Assembly: GCA_963701955.1 (NCBI GenBank)
Contig: OY969694.1
Coordinates: 2,418,001 to 2,482,000, forward strand
Source of the DNA: Bog-473 sp963701955
GTDB lineage: Bacteria; Actinomycetota; Acidimicrobiia; Acidimicrobiales; RAAP-2
DNA length: 64,000 bases
Direction: 5' to 3'
Shown: positions 18,992-27,783 of the stretch, in pieces
Numbering within the stretch: position 1 is the stretch's first letter
How the letters are laid out: every line of letters begins with the position of its first letter
Made by a program: the position numbers and the translations under genes
The notes under the pieces: model-generated
What the model was told of the DNA's origin: nothing
The model's database searches: none
The model's input: only the letters and a program-made list of their open reading frames with translations

Positions 18992-19321
18992 CGGACCCCT
19001 CCCAATTTCAGTGTTCTCAGGTGAGCCCGGGACTGTTCGGTCCCCTGCTCAGGCGCCGCCCCTTGTACCCGACCCACACATCACGATGCTGCTGGAAGTT
19101 CACGTACCCACCAATTGTTGGGTAATTGCTAAGTTAGGGACCTTAACCAGCACTGTCAATTGTCGAAGGGTGGCGGCACTCCACTCCAAAATCCGCCACC
19201 GCTTTGGTGCGGTATGCGAATCTCGGCCCCTTGCGCTGCCCTCGTACTCGGCGCCTTTGAGAGACCGTGACCCCAGCTACAATGAGGGGCGTTCCGACAA
19301 TGCCTCCTCGCTGACGTACAC
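18992..19321. promoter_or_regulatory. Divergent intergenic region with two operator-like palindromes
   Basis: This 330-bp gap separates the SDR and carbonic-anhydrase-like genes. It holds an 18-bp near-palindrome at 19106-19123 (arms ACCCA and CAATTG centre, one mismatched pair) and, nine bases on, a second dyad GTTAGGGACCTTAAC at 19133-19147. These look like binding sites for dimeric regulators such as TetR proteins. No gene is recognised inside the gap. Confidence 0.5.
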
Positions 19322-19843
19322 GTGACGATTCGTAGCCTCGGACAGTTGGTTCCCCGTATCTCTGACACGGCGTGGGTCAGCGAGGCCGCCTACGTCGTCG
19401 GGGATGTCGAGCTCGGCCCAGAGTCCAGCGTGTGGCCGGGCGCGGTGATCCGGGGGGACTTCGCGTCCATCCGCGTCGGTCGCAACACCGTGATCGAGGA
19501 CAACTGCGTGCTCCACACGGGCGAGCCGATGTTGATCGGCGATGACAACATCATCGGCCACGCCGCCGTGGTCCATTGTGCTCGCGTGGGCTCCAACTGC
19601 CTGATCGCCAATCACGCGACGCTCCTCGACGGAGCGGTTCTCGGTGACCTTTGCCTGGTCGCTTCAGGCGCGGTCCTCCTCGGCGGCGTCGTGGTGCCGG
19701 ATCGATCCTTCGTCGTGGGCACTCCGGCCAGGATCGAGCCCCTGAGCGCGGCCCACCTTCGACGCCTCGAAGGACAGGGACGGGCCAATCTGGAGCTGGG
19801 CTACGGGATGATGGCCCGCCGTTACAAGGACGCGGGTCTCTAA
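19322..19843 (+). CDS. Gamma-carbonic-anhydrase-like hexapeptide-repeat protein
   Basis: This 173-residue left-handed beta-helix protein has repeated hexapeptides (VVGDVE, SVWPGAVIRGD, IRVGRNTVIEDNCVLHTG). The zinc histidines of the family are present in NCVLHTG and IIGHAAVVHC. A C-terminal helix follows. It matches the YrdA/PaaY group of gamma-class carbonic-anhydrase-like enzymes; activity is not guaranteed in this group. The start is GTG at 19322. It is divergent from the SDR gene. Confidence 0.85.
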   Translation: MTIRSLGQLVPRISDTAWVSEAAYVVGDVELGPESSVWPGAVIRGDFASIRVGRNTVIEDNCVLHTGEPMLIGDDNIIGHAAVVHCARVGSNCLIANHATLLDGAVLGDLCLVASGAVLLGGVVVPDRSFVVGTPARIEPLSAAHLRRLEGQGRANLELGYGMMARRYKDAGL

Positions 19844-20012
19844 CTCGGCCGGACCTTGCCGCTGACCCTCGTCGCATTCGGACGACGGAGGGAGGTGTGG
19901 CGAGGCGGCATCGGGCACTCCTGACCGCTCTCTCTGACAATGGACAGATCCGGACTGGCTGGAGCGTGGAATCCATCAGCCCCTCTCCCTTGACCGCTCA
20001 CCCCGCCGACCA

Positions 20013-20033
20013 TAATCTAAGGAAGCAAGATTA
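20013..20033. promoter_or_regulatory. Operator-like dyad upstream of the amidohydrolase gene
   Basis: TAATCT (20013-20018) and AGATTA (20028-20033) form a perfect inverted repeat with a 9-bp spacer, ending 16 bases before the GTG start at 20050. The position suits a repressor site. The TetR gene at 21641-22333 is the closest candidate regulator, by proximity only. Confidence 0.4.
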
Positions 20034-20049
20034 GAACGGGGGCACCGAA

Positions 20050-21378
20050 GTGGCGGACGGCCTGAGAGAAGTGGGCGCGTTGGCAGACCACGAACCGCTC
20101 ATGATCTTCTCGGCGGATACGCATGTCGGTCCACGACCGGAGGACCTGAGGCCGTACTGCCCGAGCGCACACCTCGACGCTTTTGACGCGTTCGGCGTCA
20201 CTGCGAAGGACTACAACACCTCCTTCGAGCTGCGTGCGTTCTCCGACGAGTACTGGAATGGTCGCCGTCGCAACCTCCTCACGGCCGGGCACTTCGACCC
20301 GCATGCGCGATTACGTGACATGGATCGCGACGGGATCAGTGGCGGGATTGTCTTTCACGACAGTCTCAACGGTCAGCCGTTCCCGTTCGAATACATGAAC
20401 TCGGTCGGCAATGGCATTCCGGCGCCGGAAGCACGTGAGCTGGCAGCGGTCGGTCGATCCCTCTACAACCGCTGGCTGGTGGACTTCTGCTCCGTGGAGC
20501 CAGAACGCAATCTGGGCCTCGCGCAGCTGCCGTTCTGGGACATCGACGCGTCGATCGCGGAGCTCACGTGGTGCGCCGACCACGGACTCGGAGGGGTGAA
20601 CTTTCCATCACCCGGCCAGCCTGGACTTCCGGCCGTCTTCTCGCCGGACATGGATCGGTTCTTCGCTGCATGCGAGGAGCTCGGAATGACTCTGGCAACT
20701 CACATCGGTGCTTTGCCACCGACGTCGGAGTACCTGGACTACGGCGACCCGACTCACGAGGGTACGTTCCATTTCGGGTTGCTCGACTCTGGTGAGTGGG
20801 GTGTCCGCACCATCTATGAGTTGACGATCTTCGGAGTCTTCGAACGTCATCCCGATCTCAGGCTTGTGCTCACCGAGATACCCGGTGTCTTTTGGAACGA
20901 GATGTGCCTCAAGATGGACTCCCTGCAGAAGACACCGATCCGCCGCAAGGAAGAGGCACTCCCTCGACTCCCCAGCGAATATGTCGCGACAAACGTGTGG
21001 ATGGGTAACAGCTTCCAGTCGCGCCAAGAAGCCGAGATGGCGATCGCCATTGGTCGTGAGGACCGGTTCATGTGGGGTTCGGACTACCCACATCCCGAAG
21101 GTACCTACAGCTACCCCGATGGGCCGGACGAGGTCCCGATGACCCGGCTGTCGTTGGCCTTCAGCTACCACGACCTTCCGGTTGCCAAGGTCACGAAGAT
21201 CCTCGGCGAGAACGCGCTCGACGCCTTTCCCCGCCTCGACGCTGCCGCATTGAAGAAGGTGGCCGCGCGCGTCGGCGTGAGCTCTGCCGAGGTCACCAAT
21301 GCACCGCAGATGGCGAACTACCAGTACGTCTACGAGCGAGGAACCCTTGGGTTTCGAACCGAAGGGCCGTGGAACTAG
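20050..21378 (+). CDS. Amidohydrolase 2 (ACMSD-like) family protein
   Basis: This 442-residue TIM-barrel metal hydrolase opens with IFSADTHVGP, where the classical DxH metal motif of the family appears as ADTH. A later conserved His is in ATHIGALPP, and the C-terminal GSDYPHPEGTYSYP supplies the final metal Asp. Members include decarboxylases and hydrolases of aromatic acids. Actinobacterial paralogues often cluster with TetR regulators and SDRs, as here. The substrate is not predictable. The GTG at 20050 follows an A/G-rich leader. Confidence 0.8.
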   Translation: MADGLREVGALADHEPLMIFSADTHVGPRPEDLRPYCPSAHLDAFDAFGVTAKDYNTSFELRAFSDEYWNGRRRNLLTAGHFDPHARLRDMDRDGISGGIVFHDSLNGQPFPFEYMNSVGNGIPAPEARELAAVGRSLYNRWLVDFCSVEPERNLGLAQLPFWDIDASIAELTWCADHGLGGVNFPSPGQPGLPAVFSPDMDRFFAACEELGMTLATHIGALPPTSEYLDYGDPTHEGTFHFGLLDSGEWGVRTIYELTIFGVFERHPDLRLVLTEIPGVFWNEMCLKMDSLQKTPIRRKEEALPRLPSEYVATNVWMGNSFQSRQEAEMAIAIGREDRFMWGSDYPHPEGTYSYPDGPDEVPMTRLSLAFSYHDLPVAKVTKILGENALDAFPRLDAAALKKVAARVGVSSAEVTNAPQMANYQYVYERGTLGFRTEGPWN

Positions 21379-21640
21379 CGAGGTTTCCCGGGTGGGTGGT
21401 GGTCGGTTTGCGGCCGGCTTCCAGCCCTGCCGAGACGGGTGATCATGAAACGCTTGGTTTTGAGCGGTTGATGTGGGGATCGGCGGATTGGTCCCACAAG
21501 AGAAGAGATCATCAGCGAATGACGTGGATAGAGACTGTGAATCGGATCATCATGGCCGCCGTGGGATCAAGGGCAATGGTGTAAGCCCCGCCGGGGTCGG
21601 CAACTCGTTCCACTCGGTGGGGAGTTGCGAGCCGTGGTCC

Positions 21641-22333
21641 TCAGGCTGGAAGCGACGCGTCGACGAGCGGGGCTCCGATGCCGGCTGCGAGAACCCGGAT
21701 GAGGTCTTCGAGCAATTCCTCCAACGGGGCACCGAGGGTTCCCGCCTCGAGGGCGTGTTGAAAGCGGGCCAGCGTGTGCACGGCGCTGTTGACGAGGAAT
21801 TCCCAACGTTCCCTGAGGATCGGTTCAGGGAGTGAAGGGAGCAGGCGATGGGAGATTGCCCTCAACCCGTGCACCGTTTCGGGCGGAACTACCGACTCGA
21901 GACCAAATGACCCTCCCCGCTCAATGTAATAGCGGGAGAGAAATGAGACGTAGTGGTTGCCTTCGGTGAGATTGCTTGCCAGAGGGCTTACAAACGATCT
22001 GACGTAGTCAACGAGCTTGGGACGCTCGCTTCCGACGGCCAGGGTGGCAAGGAAGTCATTTCTCATGTCCGATACGAACTGCGCACGGTGGCCGGCCACC
22101 GCGGCGACGAGGTTCTCTTTGTCACCGAAGTGATACTGAATTGCCGCCTTGTTCCTCTGTTCGGCTGTGATGGCGATCTCGCGGAGGGAAACGGCCGCGA
22201 TCCCGCGTTCCGCGAACAGCCGCTCCGCCGTCACGAGGATCAGTTCCCGCGTCGCCTCGCCCCGAGCGTTCGCTCGAACGGTGTCCCCTCGATGATTGGT
22301 TCGATCCCTTTCAACGGGCCGCGAAGCGACCAT
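21641..22333 (-). CDS. TetR family transcriptional regulator
   Basis: The N-terminal TetR helix-turn-helix is clear: ATRELILVTAERLFAERG, AVSLREIAITAEQRNKAAIQYHFGDKENL. A ligand-binding helical C-terminal domain of about 150 residues follows. The ATG at 22333 gives a 230-residue protein; an in-frame GTG nearer the HTH is also possible. The neighbours (amidohydrolase, SDR) are likely targets, given the palindromes upstream of both. Confidence 0.85.
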   Translation of the reverse strand: MVASRPVERDRTNHRGDTVRANARGEATRELILVTAERLFAERGIAAVSLREIAITAEQRNKAAIQYHFGDKENLVAAVAGHRAQFVSDMRNDFLATLAVGSERPKLVDYVRSFVSPLASNLTEGNHYVSFLSRYYIERGGSFGLESVVPPETVHGLRAISHRLLPSLPEPILRERWEFLVNSAVHTLARFQHALEAGTLGAPLEELLEDLIRVLAAGIGAPLVDASLPA

Positions 22334-22672
22334 CGCGAGAGCCCGTCCGGAGGGAGTACATCTCGACAGTTTAGACTTTCCCATCAGCACAGAGCCGAGA
22401 CACGTGCGCCGATGGCTGCCTGTTGTGTGTCGCCGCTTCGTGTGGGTCGACGCCCCCCAGCGGTGCCGTTGAAAGCTCGGCCGCCGGCGCAACACCACGG
22501 GGGAACGATCTCCTCCCGACCTCTATGACGACTCGACAAATCTCCGAATGGGGAACGAAGCGCATTCCTCAGTATGAGGTGTAATGGACCGTGAACATGG
22601 GGTCAATCCATCGCGAAGGCGGCGTGGCAAAGAGCCGCAATCGCTGAGCCACCCTTGCCCCTCGACATCGAC
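22334..22672. other. Intergenic region, 339 bp, no gene recognised
   Basis: This lies upstream of the TetR gene and downstream of the methyltransferase gene, both on the minus strand. I see no convincing coding frame, hairpin or repeat in it; it presumably carries the TetR promoter. Confidence 0.5.
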
Positions 22673-23242
22673 TCACCGAACAACTTTCATCGCCACGAAG
22701 CGGAACTGGTGGTCGCCCTCGTCGATGTTCGTAAGTCTGAGGCCGGCCCGCTCCATGCGGTCGCCCAAGGTGTCCGGATCGACTGGTGTGAATGTGTCTT
22801 CCTTGTGGCCGCCACGGGTCCGTTCGGTGTCCAGTGAGTCGGTGCCCACGAACAGACCACCGAGGGCCAGGACACGACCCAACTCGGCGAAGACACTGTT
22901 CTGGTGAGCCGGTGAAGGCATGTGATGCAAGACTGCGAAGCAGGTCACTGCGGAAAAGCGGTTCGAGTCGAACCCACAGGTTGCGGCGTCTCCCTCGATC
23001 ACCTCGACGTTCGTTCCGTCAAGGCGCTCCTTGAGCGGCGCAGCCAGCGCAGGATCGATTTCGACTGCGGTCAGATGGGCGACACGAGTACGGAGAATGT
23101 CAGTTGTGAGTCCGGGTCCGGGACCGATCTCAAGAACATCGTCACCGAGATCACCAGCAGCGTCGAGCCAGGGCACCAGTTCCTCTTCGAGCATCTGCGC
23201 CCACTGGGGACTCGACAGGAAATCGATGTGGGCCTGATTCAC
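22673..23242 (-). CDS. Class I SAM-dependent methyltransferase
   Basis: This 189-residue protein has motif I VLEIGPGPGLTTDILR, motif II LTAVEIDPALA, IEGDAATCGFDSNRFSAVTCFAVLHHM and a LGRVLALGGLFVG strand. The short length and lack of inserts make it a generic UbiE/Methyltransf_11-type enzyme with an unpredictable substrate. It sits just inside the right edge of the 6.2-23.4 kb segment. Confidence 0.85.
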   Translation of the reverse strand: MNQAHIDFLSSPQWAQMLEEELVPWLDAAGDLGDDVLEIGPGPGLTTDILRTRVAHLTAVEIDPALAAPLKERLDGTNVEVIEGDAATCGFDSNRFSAVTCFAVLHHMPSPAHQNSVFAELGRVLALGGLFVGTDSLDTERTRGGHKEDTFTPVDPDTLGDRMERAGLRLTNIDEGDHQFRFVAMKVVR

Positions 23243-23360
23243 GGATGCCCTTCTTACACGCGCCGTGCTCGATTCGCTGGGGGTGGCTCAGTGACCGGCG
23301 ATCCGGTGCTTGCGTTAGGGGCGCGAAAATTCGACGCGAAGGCGACAGCCGCTGGAAGTA

Positions 23361-23394
23361 CCTTCTGAACTGGGGTGTCCGGTGGTCGGGACCG
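23361..23394 (-). repeat. Partial tRNA-Phe 3'-end remnant with flank
   Basis: Positions 23381-23394 match the last 14 bases of the tRNA-Phe gene including the encoded CCA. The 20 bases before it match the sequence just outside the intact tRNA (47193-47212) with only small differences. The copy is truncated after 23394. The shared flank shows that element end sequence, not only tRNA sequence, is repeated. Confidence 0.65.
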
Positions 23395-23421
23395 CTGTTT
23401 TGCCCTGTTGCTCATTCGTGT

Positions 23422-23439
23422 GGGCACGCTGTGGGCACA
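23422..23439 (+). repeat. GGGCAC doublet, copy 1
   Basis: Two heptamers (GGGCACG and GGGCACA) start 11 bp apart, 28 bp beyond the tRNA remnant at 23361-23394. The same spacing occurs in three other copies near tRNA-Phe repeats, which suggests recombinase arm-type or accessory binding sites. Confidence 0.6.
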
Positions 23440-23462
23440 AAGTTCGACTGACCAACCTCGAT

Positions 23463-24467
23463 CTAGGCCCATTGGCGTCGCGCAAAGGCACGTACCTCGT
23501 CGTCGATTTCTGCATCCTCGGGAGCCGTGCCGAAGAACGCGCTGTGAGAGGCAGCTTCTTTAATGTGGAGTTGCGCATCGACACCGGCTCGCCGCAAAGC
23601 GCGGTGCATACGGACCACGTTGGAGAGGAACAGGTCGCGCGTCCCGGCCGTGAGAATCGTCGAGGGAAATCCCTTCGTGAAATCCCCGAAGAGCGGCGAC
23701 AGGTAGGGATCTTCGAGATCATGCCCACCTGCATAGAGCAGGTTTGCCTCCATGAGGCTTCCCGCGAGAGTCGTGTCGACACCGAGATTCGTCTGAAAGG
23801 AGTCACCGGATTCGGTGAGATCGACCTCCGGCGTGAGGAGAACGAGTCCGGCGGGCAATGGAAGGCCCTCGTCACGAGCCCTGAGCACGAGCGCCGCGGC
23901 GAGATTCCCGCCCGCTGACTCGCCACCAACCACGATCTCCTCTGGTCTGTGTTCTTCGAGCATGGCTCGATACGTGACAATGCAGTCATCCAGGGGGGTC
24001 GGGTACGGATGATCGGGCGGCATCCGGTAGTCAACGGCCCACGTTCGGGCGCGCATGCGGTCAGCGGCAATGATCCCCATGGCCCGACACAGGGCCCCCG
24101 CCCCACCGGTCAGACCGCCACCATGGATATCAAGGTAGCGGTGAGGATCGGCCTCGTCGGCACCCTGTGGTGTGATGACGAACACGCGGACGCCCGCGAC
24201 GTCCTTTTCTGTCACCGTGGCACCGAACCCGTCGGCGCGAGCCACCACCGGTGCCATCAGTGCCTCGCCTCTGGCGATGAATGACCTCCATGCATCGAGA
24301 TCGTTGGGCGGCGGCGGCTGTATGTCTTCGGCGAACCGACCCATGGCGAGGAGAGCCTGAGCTTCGGGGCTCACCGAGTTGGGGATCGGTATCTCGCGAG
24401 CAGGAACGCGCAGGGGAGGTAGCGCCGTATCCATTGTCACGAGCTGATTGCTGCTGCGGTCGGCCAA
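23463..24467 (-). CDS. HSL-family alpha/beta hydrolase (esterase)
   Basis: This 334-residue hydrolase of the hormone-sensitive-lipase family has oxyanion motif DIHGGG, nucleophile motif GESAGG, Asp in GTRDLFLSN and His in ASHSAFFG. It has an N-terminal cap of about 90 residues. Members hydrolyse short acyl esters or related small esters. It is one of two cargo genes in the 2.6-kb segment between the tRNA-Phe remnants at 23.36 and 26.01 kb. Confidence 0.88.
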   Translation of the reverse strand: MADRSSNQLVTMDTALPPLRVPAREIPIPNSVSPEAQALLAMGRFAEDIQPPPPNDLDAWRSFIARGEALMAPVVARADGFGATVTEKDVAGVRVFVITPQGADEADPHRYLDIHGGGLTGGAGALCRAMGIIAADRMRARTWAVDYRMPPDHPYPTPLDDCIVTYRAMLEEHRPEEIVVGGESAGGNLAAALVLRARDEGLPLPAGLVLLTPEVDLTESGDSFQTNLGVDTTLAGSLMEANLLYAGGHDLEDPYLSPLFGDFTKGFPSTILTAGTRDLFLSNVVRMHRALRRAGVDAQLHIKEAASHSAFFGTAPEDAEIDDEVRAFARRQWA

Positions 24468-24549
24468 TGGTCCGCGTTCAGTGTGTTCATCCGATTGCCC
24501 TTCGGTGGTAATGGCTTCCTCTGGCCCGGTTCCTCGGGTCTTGTGAACC

Positions 24550-25803
24550 CTACGACGAGGACGCCACCGACGTTGTCCCGGGGATGTAGGTCCCGCACAC
24601 GGGAGCCGTCCCGATGGGCACGTAGCCGTTCTTCTCGGCCTTGGTCAGCCAGACGCAGTTGGCCGAGGCCGACTTCCCAAAGGACGTGGCGTAGTTGATG
24701 GTGAACGGCAGCAGGCCGTTGCCGTTCCAGTTCGTGATGTTGTGCAGCGACGTCATCAAACTGGCGTGGGTGGGGTTCGACCCCGCCCCCTCGAGACCCT
24801 TGATCATCAGCTCCGGTCCGAGCCAGGCCGTGTCCTGGGAGGCCGTGGGGAACTGGCTCTTGGTCCAGCCCGCGTACTTCTCGAGCGCAGCCTGCATCTG
24901 CTCGGTCCCGGCGTTGGGCTCGTAGAAGGGGTGGAAGATGACCTGGAAGATGTCGCCCTGGACGTTGGCCCACGACGGCGAGTGGATGAGCTTGGGGTCA
25001 TAGCCCGAGGGGAAGAAGACGGCCTTGGGCTTGACGCCTGCCTGCTTGAGGGCGGTGGCCAGCCCGACGTTGGACACCGAGTCCATGTTCGACCAGACGA
25101 CGTCGACGTTGTTCTGCTTGGCGATCAGCGCCTGGGACCCGAAGTTCGAACTGCCGTAGGGGACCGAGCGGTCGTCGACGACCGTCTTGGCTCCTGGGTC
25201 GATGCGGCCCACCGACTGCGTTTCGTTGGAGTTGGCCTGGATCGAGTTCGGCGAGATGCCCAGCGCGTAGACGGCCAGCCGTTTTCCGCCGAACTGCTTG
25301 ACCAGCTTCCCGAACAGGGTGCTGACCGGGTACTTGGGGTCCGTGCTTCCTTGCGCGCCGGTCCCGAACATGTTGGTGTAGGGCTGCGTGCCCCACTCGG
25401 GGCCGTCCGAGTTGTCACCGGTCACCGGCACCCCTGCCTGCTGGGGGTACTTGGCGACCAGGCTCATCAGCGCCGAGTCCGACACGATGCCGATCGCTCC
25501 CCGTGAGATGGCCTCTTGCACCCCGGTTGCCGCTGTGGCGGGGCTGGTCTGGTCGTCAATGACGAGGGGCACGAGCTGGTGGCCGTTCACGCCGCCCTTG
25601 GCGTTCTGCGCCTTGAGGGCCGCCTCGAAGACCGCGACGGTTCCCGTGTCTTGTGATGCGGCCGCGCCGGTCTGTGAGTCGATGAAGGCGATGGTCAGCG
25701 GCGCCGGTGTTGCCGAGGCCCCGCTCGCCAGACCCCCCACCAGCACTGCCGGAGCGCAGATCGCAGCAGCCAATGCCGCCGTGACGAATCGAACCGATCG
25801 CAT
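24550..25803 (-). CDS. ABC transporter substrate-binding protein (branched-chain amino acid type)
   Basis: This 417-residue secreted protein has a Sec signal (residues 1-32, ending ASGASA) and a type I periplasmic-binding fold: IAFIDSQTGAA, GGVNGHQLVPLVIDDQTSP, and VWSNMDSVSNVGLATALKQAGVKPKAVFF. It resembles LivK/urea-type receptors. There is no permease or ATPase gene nearby, so it is an orphan receptor whose ligand is unknown. Its upstream region carries a cluster of CCAATG elements. Confidence 0.82.
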   Translation of the reverse strand: MRSVRFVTAALAAAICAPAVLVGGLASGASATPAPLTIAFIDSQTGAAASQDTGTVAVFEAALKAQNAKGGVNGHQLVPLVIDDQTSPATAATGVQEAISRGAIGIVSDSALMSLVAKYPQQAGVPVTGDNSDGPEWGTQPYTNMFGTGAQGSTDPKYPVSTLFGKLVKQFGGKRLAVYALGISPNSIQANSNETQSVGRIDPGAKTVVDDRSVPYGSSNFGSQALIAKQNNVDVVWSNMDSVSNVGLATALKQAGVKPKAVFFPSGYDPKLIHSPSWANVQGDIFQVIFHPFYEPNAGTEQMQAALEKYAGWTKSQFPTASQDTAWLGPELMIKGLEGAGSNPTHASLMTSLHNITNWNGNGLLPFTINYATSFGKSASANCVWLTKAEKNGYVPIGTAPVCGTYIPGTTSVASSS

Positions 25804-25958
25804 TGGTTCCCCCTAATGCCCGAGTGGCTAGCACTATTACCGGCATGTCAGGCCAATGCAACGCGCCCTCAACATTGGCCGCTTCCAATGACCGGAGCCT
25901 ACGCCGAGCACCGCCTCGACCGCAGCCAGGATCAACGTCGCCATCGCTCACGCATTGG
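25801..25958. promoter_or_regulatory. Cluster of five CCAATG/CATTGG elements
   Basis: CCAATG or its complement occurs at 25801-25806 (spanning the start codon), 25853-25858, 25873-25878, 25885-25890 and 25953-25958. The middle pair forms a perfect inverted repeat with a 6-bp spacer. This density over 158 bp is far above chance for a hexamer and suggests an operator array for the substrate-binding protein gene. Confidence 0.4.
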
Positions 25959-26009
25959 TCCCTGCTTCAACAGTTTGGGCGACCTCAGAAGGCCCGAACT
26001 GAACGGGAC

Positions 26010-26029
26010 ATATTCGGTGGTCGGGGCCG
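26010..26029 (-). repeat. Short tRNA-Phe 3'-end remnant
   Basis: Positions 26016-26029 match the tRNA-Phe 3' end at 13 of 14 bases. The preceding ATTC is shared with the copy at 41461, and the approach GAACTG...GGG recalls the flank at 47193-47212. It is truncated and weak alone, but consistent in orientation with the other copies. Confidence 0.5.
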
Positions 26030-26124
26030 CACGGGTGATTCCATCGAGAGAAGGGTTCAGTTGAGCCCGTCGTCGTCGTTCCGACAGCGGGCTACTCGGA
26101 GCACTGTGTTCGGCTGCGGGAGAG

Positions 26125-26694
26125 TCAATCGCTCGTTTCGACAGCTCGGCGCTGTTGATTGAATTTGACGGCGTTCACTACGAGGCGCACCACCAGCCCC
26201 AAGAACACGAGATCCAGCCACATTTGGATTGTGACCGCCAGGCGGGCGGCTTCGGTCTTGGCGGTGATGTCGCCGAAACCGACGGTCGTGAACACGGTGG
26301 TGGAGAAGTACAAGGAATCGGTGCGGCTGACCGGCCCACCGAACGATGCGTGATTGGCTCGGGCCATGAGGAAGTACGTAGTGGCGAAGAGCAGCACGTA
26401 GAGCGGGACGCTCAGCGCGAGCGCTTCGACGGCACGACTCGTTGGATTTTCCGACCCGACAATGCTTCTGACCTGCCAAGCGGTGATCCCCGCGAGCACG
26501 AGGATTCCGATTGCCAGCTCCGCTACCACCCCGACACTGGAGCTGTGGTCCAACGGAAGAAGGAAGTAGATGGCCACGACCAGGGCGATCGTGAGTCCCG
26601 TGCGCACTATTGCGATGACAGCGAGTCGTTTCCGACCTCGGTGAGCGAGGTCTCTAATTTGTGCTCGCTGTGCCGGCGTCTCCGTGGTGGACAT
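26125..26694 (-). CDS. Two-pore-helix potassium channel protein
   Basis: This 189-residue membrane protein has two N-terminal helices, then an ion-channel (Ion_trans_2) core with a pore helix, the selectivity filter TVGFGD in TTVFTTVGFGDITAK, and a final helix MWLDLVFLGLVVRLVV. GFGD is an accepted variant of the K+ filter GYGD. There is no cytoplasmic RCK domain. The ATG at 26694 is preferred over 26721 because the extra residues are polar and unsupported. It lies directly downstream of the FUSC gene, 30 bp away. Confidence 0.85.
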   Translation of the reverse strand: MSTTETPAQRAQIRDLAHRGRKRLAVIAIVRTGLTIALVVAIYFLLPLDHSSSVGVVAELAIGILVLAGITAWQVRSIVGSENPTSRAVEALALSVPLYVLLFATTYFLMARANHASFGGPVSRTDSLYFSTTVFTTVGFGDITAKTEAARLAVTIQMWLDLVFLGLVVRLVVNAVKFNQQRRAVETSD

Positions 26695-26724
26695 CGTGAC
26701 TCCCTCGTCTCCTTGGACCATGCG

Positions 26725-27783
26725 TCACGCTGTCTTGGCGGAGTGCTTTTGGAGTCGGTCAGCCACGAACATCACCATCACCCCGATGCCGACACCGATC
26801 ATGGTGAAGAGGACCCTCCGCCCCTCCGCGGCGTAGTCGGTCGGCTGGGGCAGGTCCGCAGCGATGAGGGCGGCGCAGGCAATCGCCCCCGCGTAGTAGG
26901 CGTAGTTCACACCCTTGATGGCAATTCCGAGCCCAGCCAGGAGGATGATGATGGCCTCCAGCGCGTGCTTGCTCCCGACCAGGATCAGGATCGGTATGGC
27001 CGCCGCCGCACCCAAGGCCGCACCCACCAAACGCTGCTCGCCGAAGAGCTTGGATTGTTCGAGGCTCGGCTTCATCGCGACGATGGTGGCGATGGGCATC
27101 CAGTCGGCGCTGGGCAAGCTCCCTCCGAAGGCGATGGCGGCGGAGGCAGCCAGGGCCAGTGACCGGATCAACGCGAAGAGGACGATCGGCCGGGTCAGAG
27201 GCACCGGGGATTGGTTCCCCGGCAGGTCCATGATCGGTGCGGGCCGCCATCTGCCCCTGCTCGCCACCCACACGACGAACATCAGGGCGATCCACGCTGC
27301 GGCCCCGACCAGCCAGGCCAGTGCCTGATCCCAGGCGCTGATCTTAAGGTGGTGTGTGTCATGCGTGGCCAGTGAGAGCACGACGAGGAACCAGACGTTG
27401 AGCAGCAGCCCGGCGGCGAATCGGTGCACCCCGAGTTTGACGGCCAAGCCGCACGCCAGCGTCACGGTGAAAACCGCAAGGACCACGAAACCCCAGGCTT
27501 CGTCTCCGACGTAGAAGCCGAAGGCCGTCACCAGCGCACCAAGCAGGGCAAAGAGTGACATTCCCTCCATCCGCTTCCCAATGTTTCCGCCTGGGTCACT
27601 CTGTGCCACCAAGAGGACGGCGAAGACGACGGGGACGAAGTACTTCTGTTGGTTCGTCTGGACGATGACGAACCACAGCAGGAACAGGAGGGCCGCAACT
27701 GCGGTGCCGCTCTTGACGTTCAGCTTCTGGCCGTCGGCCGCGAACACCTTCTCTATCTGGCTCTTAGTCCAAATCCGAGCCAT
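26725..27783 (-). CDS. FUSC-like integral membrane protein
   Basis: This 352-residue protein has about ten membrane helices in two halves, with SADWMPIATIVAMKPSLEQSKLFGEQRLVGAALG, the typical fusaric-acid-resistance/aromatic-exporter (FUSC) repeat signature. The start ATG (cat at 27781-27783) overlaps the stop of the upstream CoA-disulfide-reductase gene (ATGA), so the two are translationally coupled. Likely an exporter of aromatic or acid compounds, by family analogy. Confidence 0.8.
   Translation of the reverse strand: MARIWTKSQIEKVFAADGQKLNVKSGTAVAALLFLLWFVIVQTNQQKYFVPVVFAVLLVAQSDPGGNIGKRMEGMSLFALLGALVTAFGFYVGDEAWGFVVLAVFTVTLACGLAVKLGVHRFAAGLLLNVWFLVVLSLATHDTHHLKISAWDQALAWLVGAAAWIALMFVVWVASRGRWRPAPIMDLPGNQSPVPLTRPIVLFALIRSLALAASAAIAFGGSLPSADWMPIATIVAMKPSLEQSKLFGEQRLVGAALGAAAAIPILILVGSKHALEAIIILLAGLGIAIKGVNYAYYAGAIACAALIAADLPQPTDYAAEGRRVLFTMIGVGIGVMVMFVADRLQKHSAKTA

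Noticed and set aside
21395..21425. GGTGGTCGG after the amidohydrolase gene as another tRNA-Phe remnant
   Set aside because: Only nine bases match and the expected following bases differ; likely coincidence.
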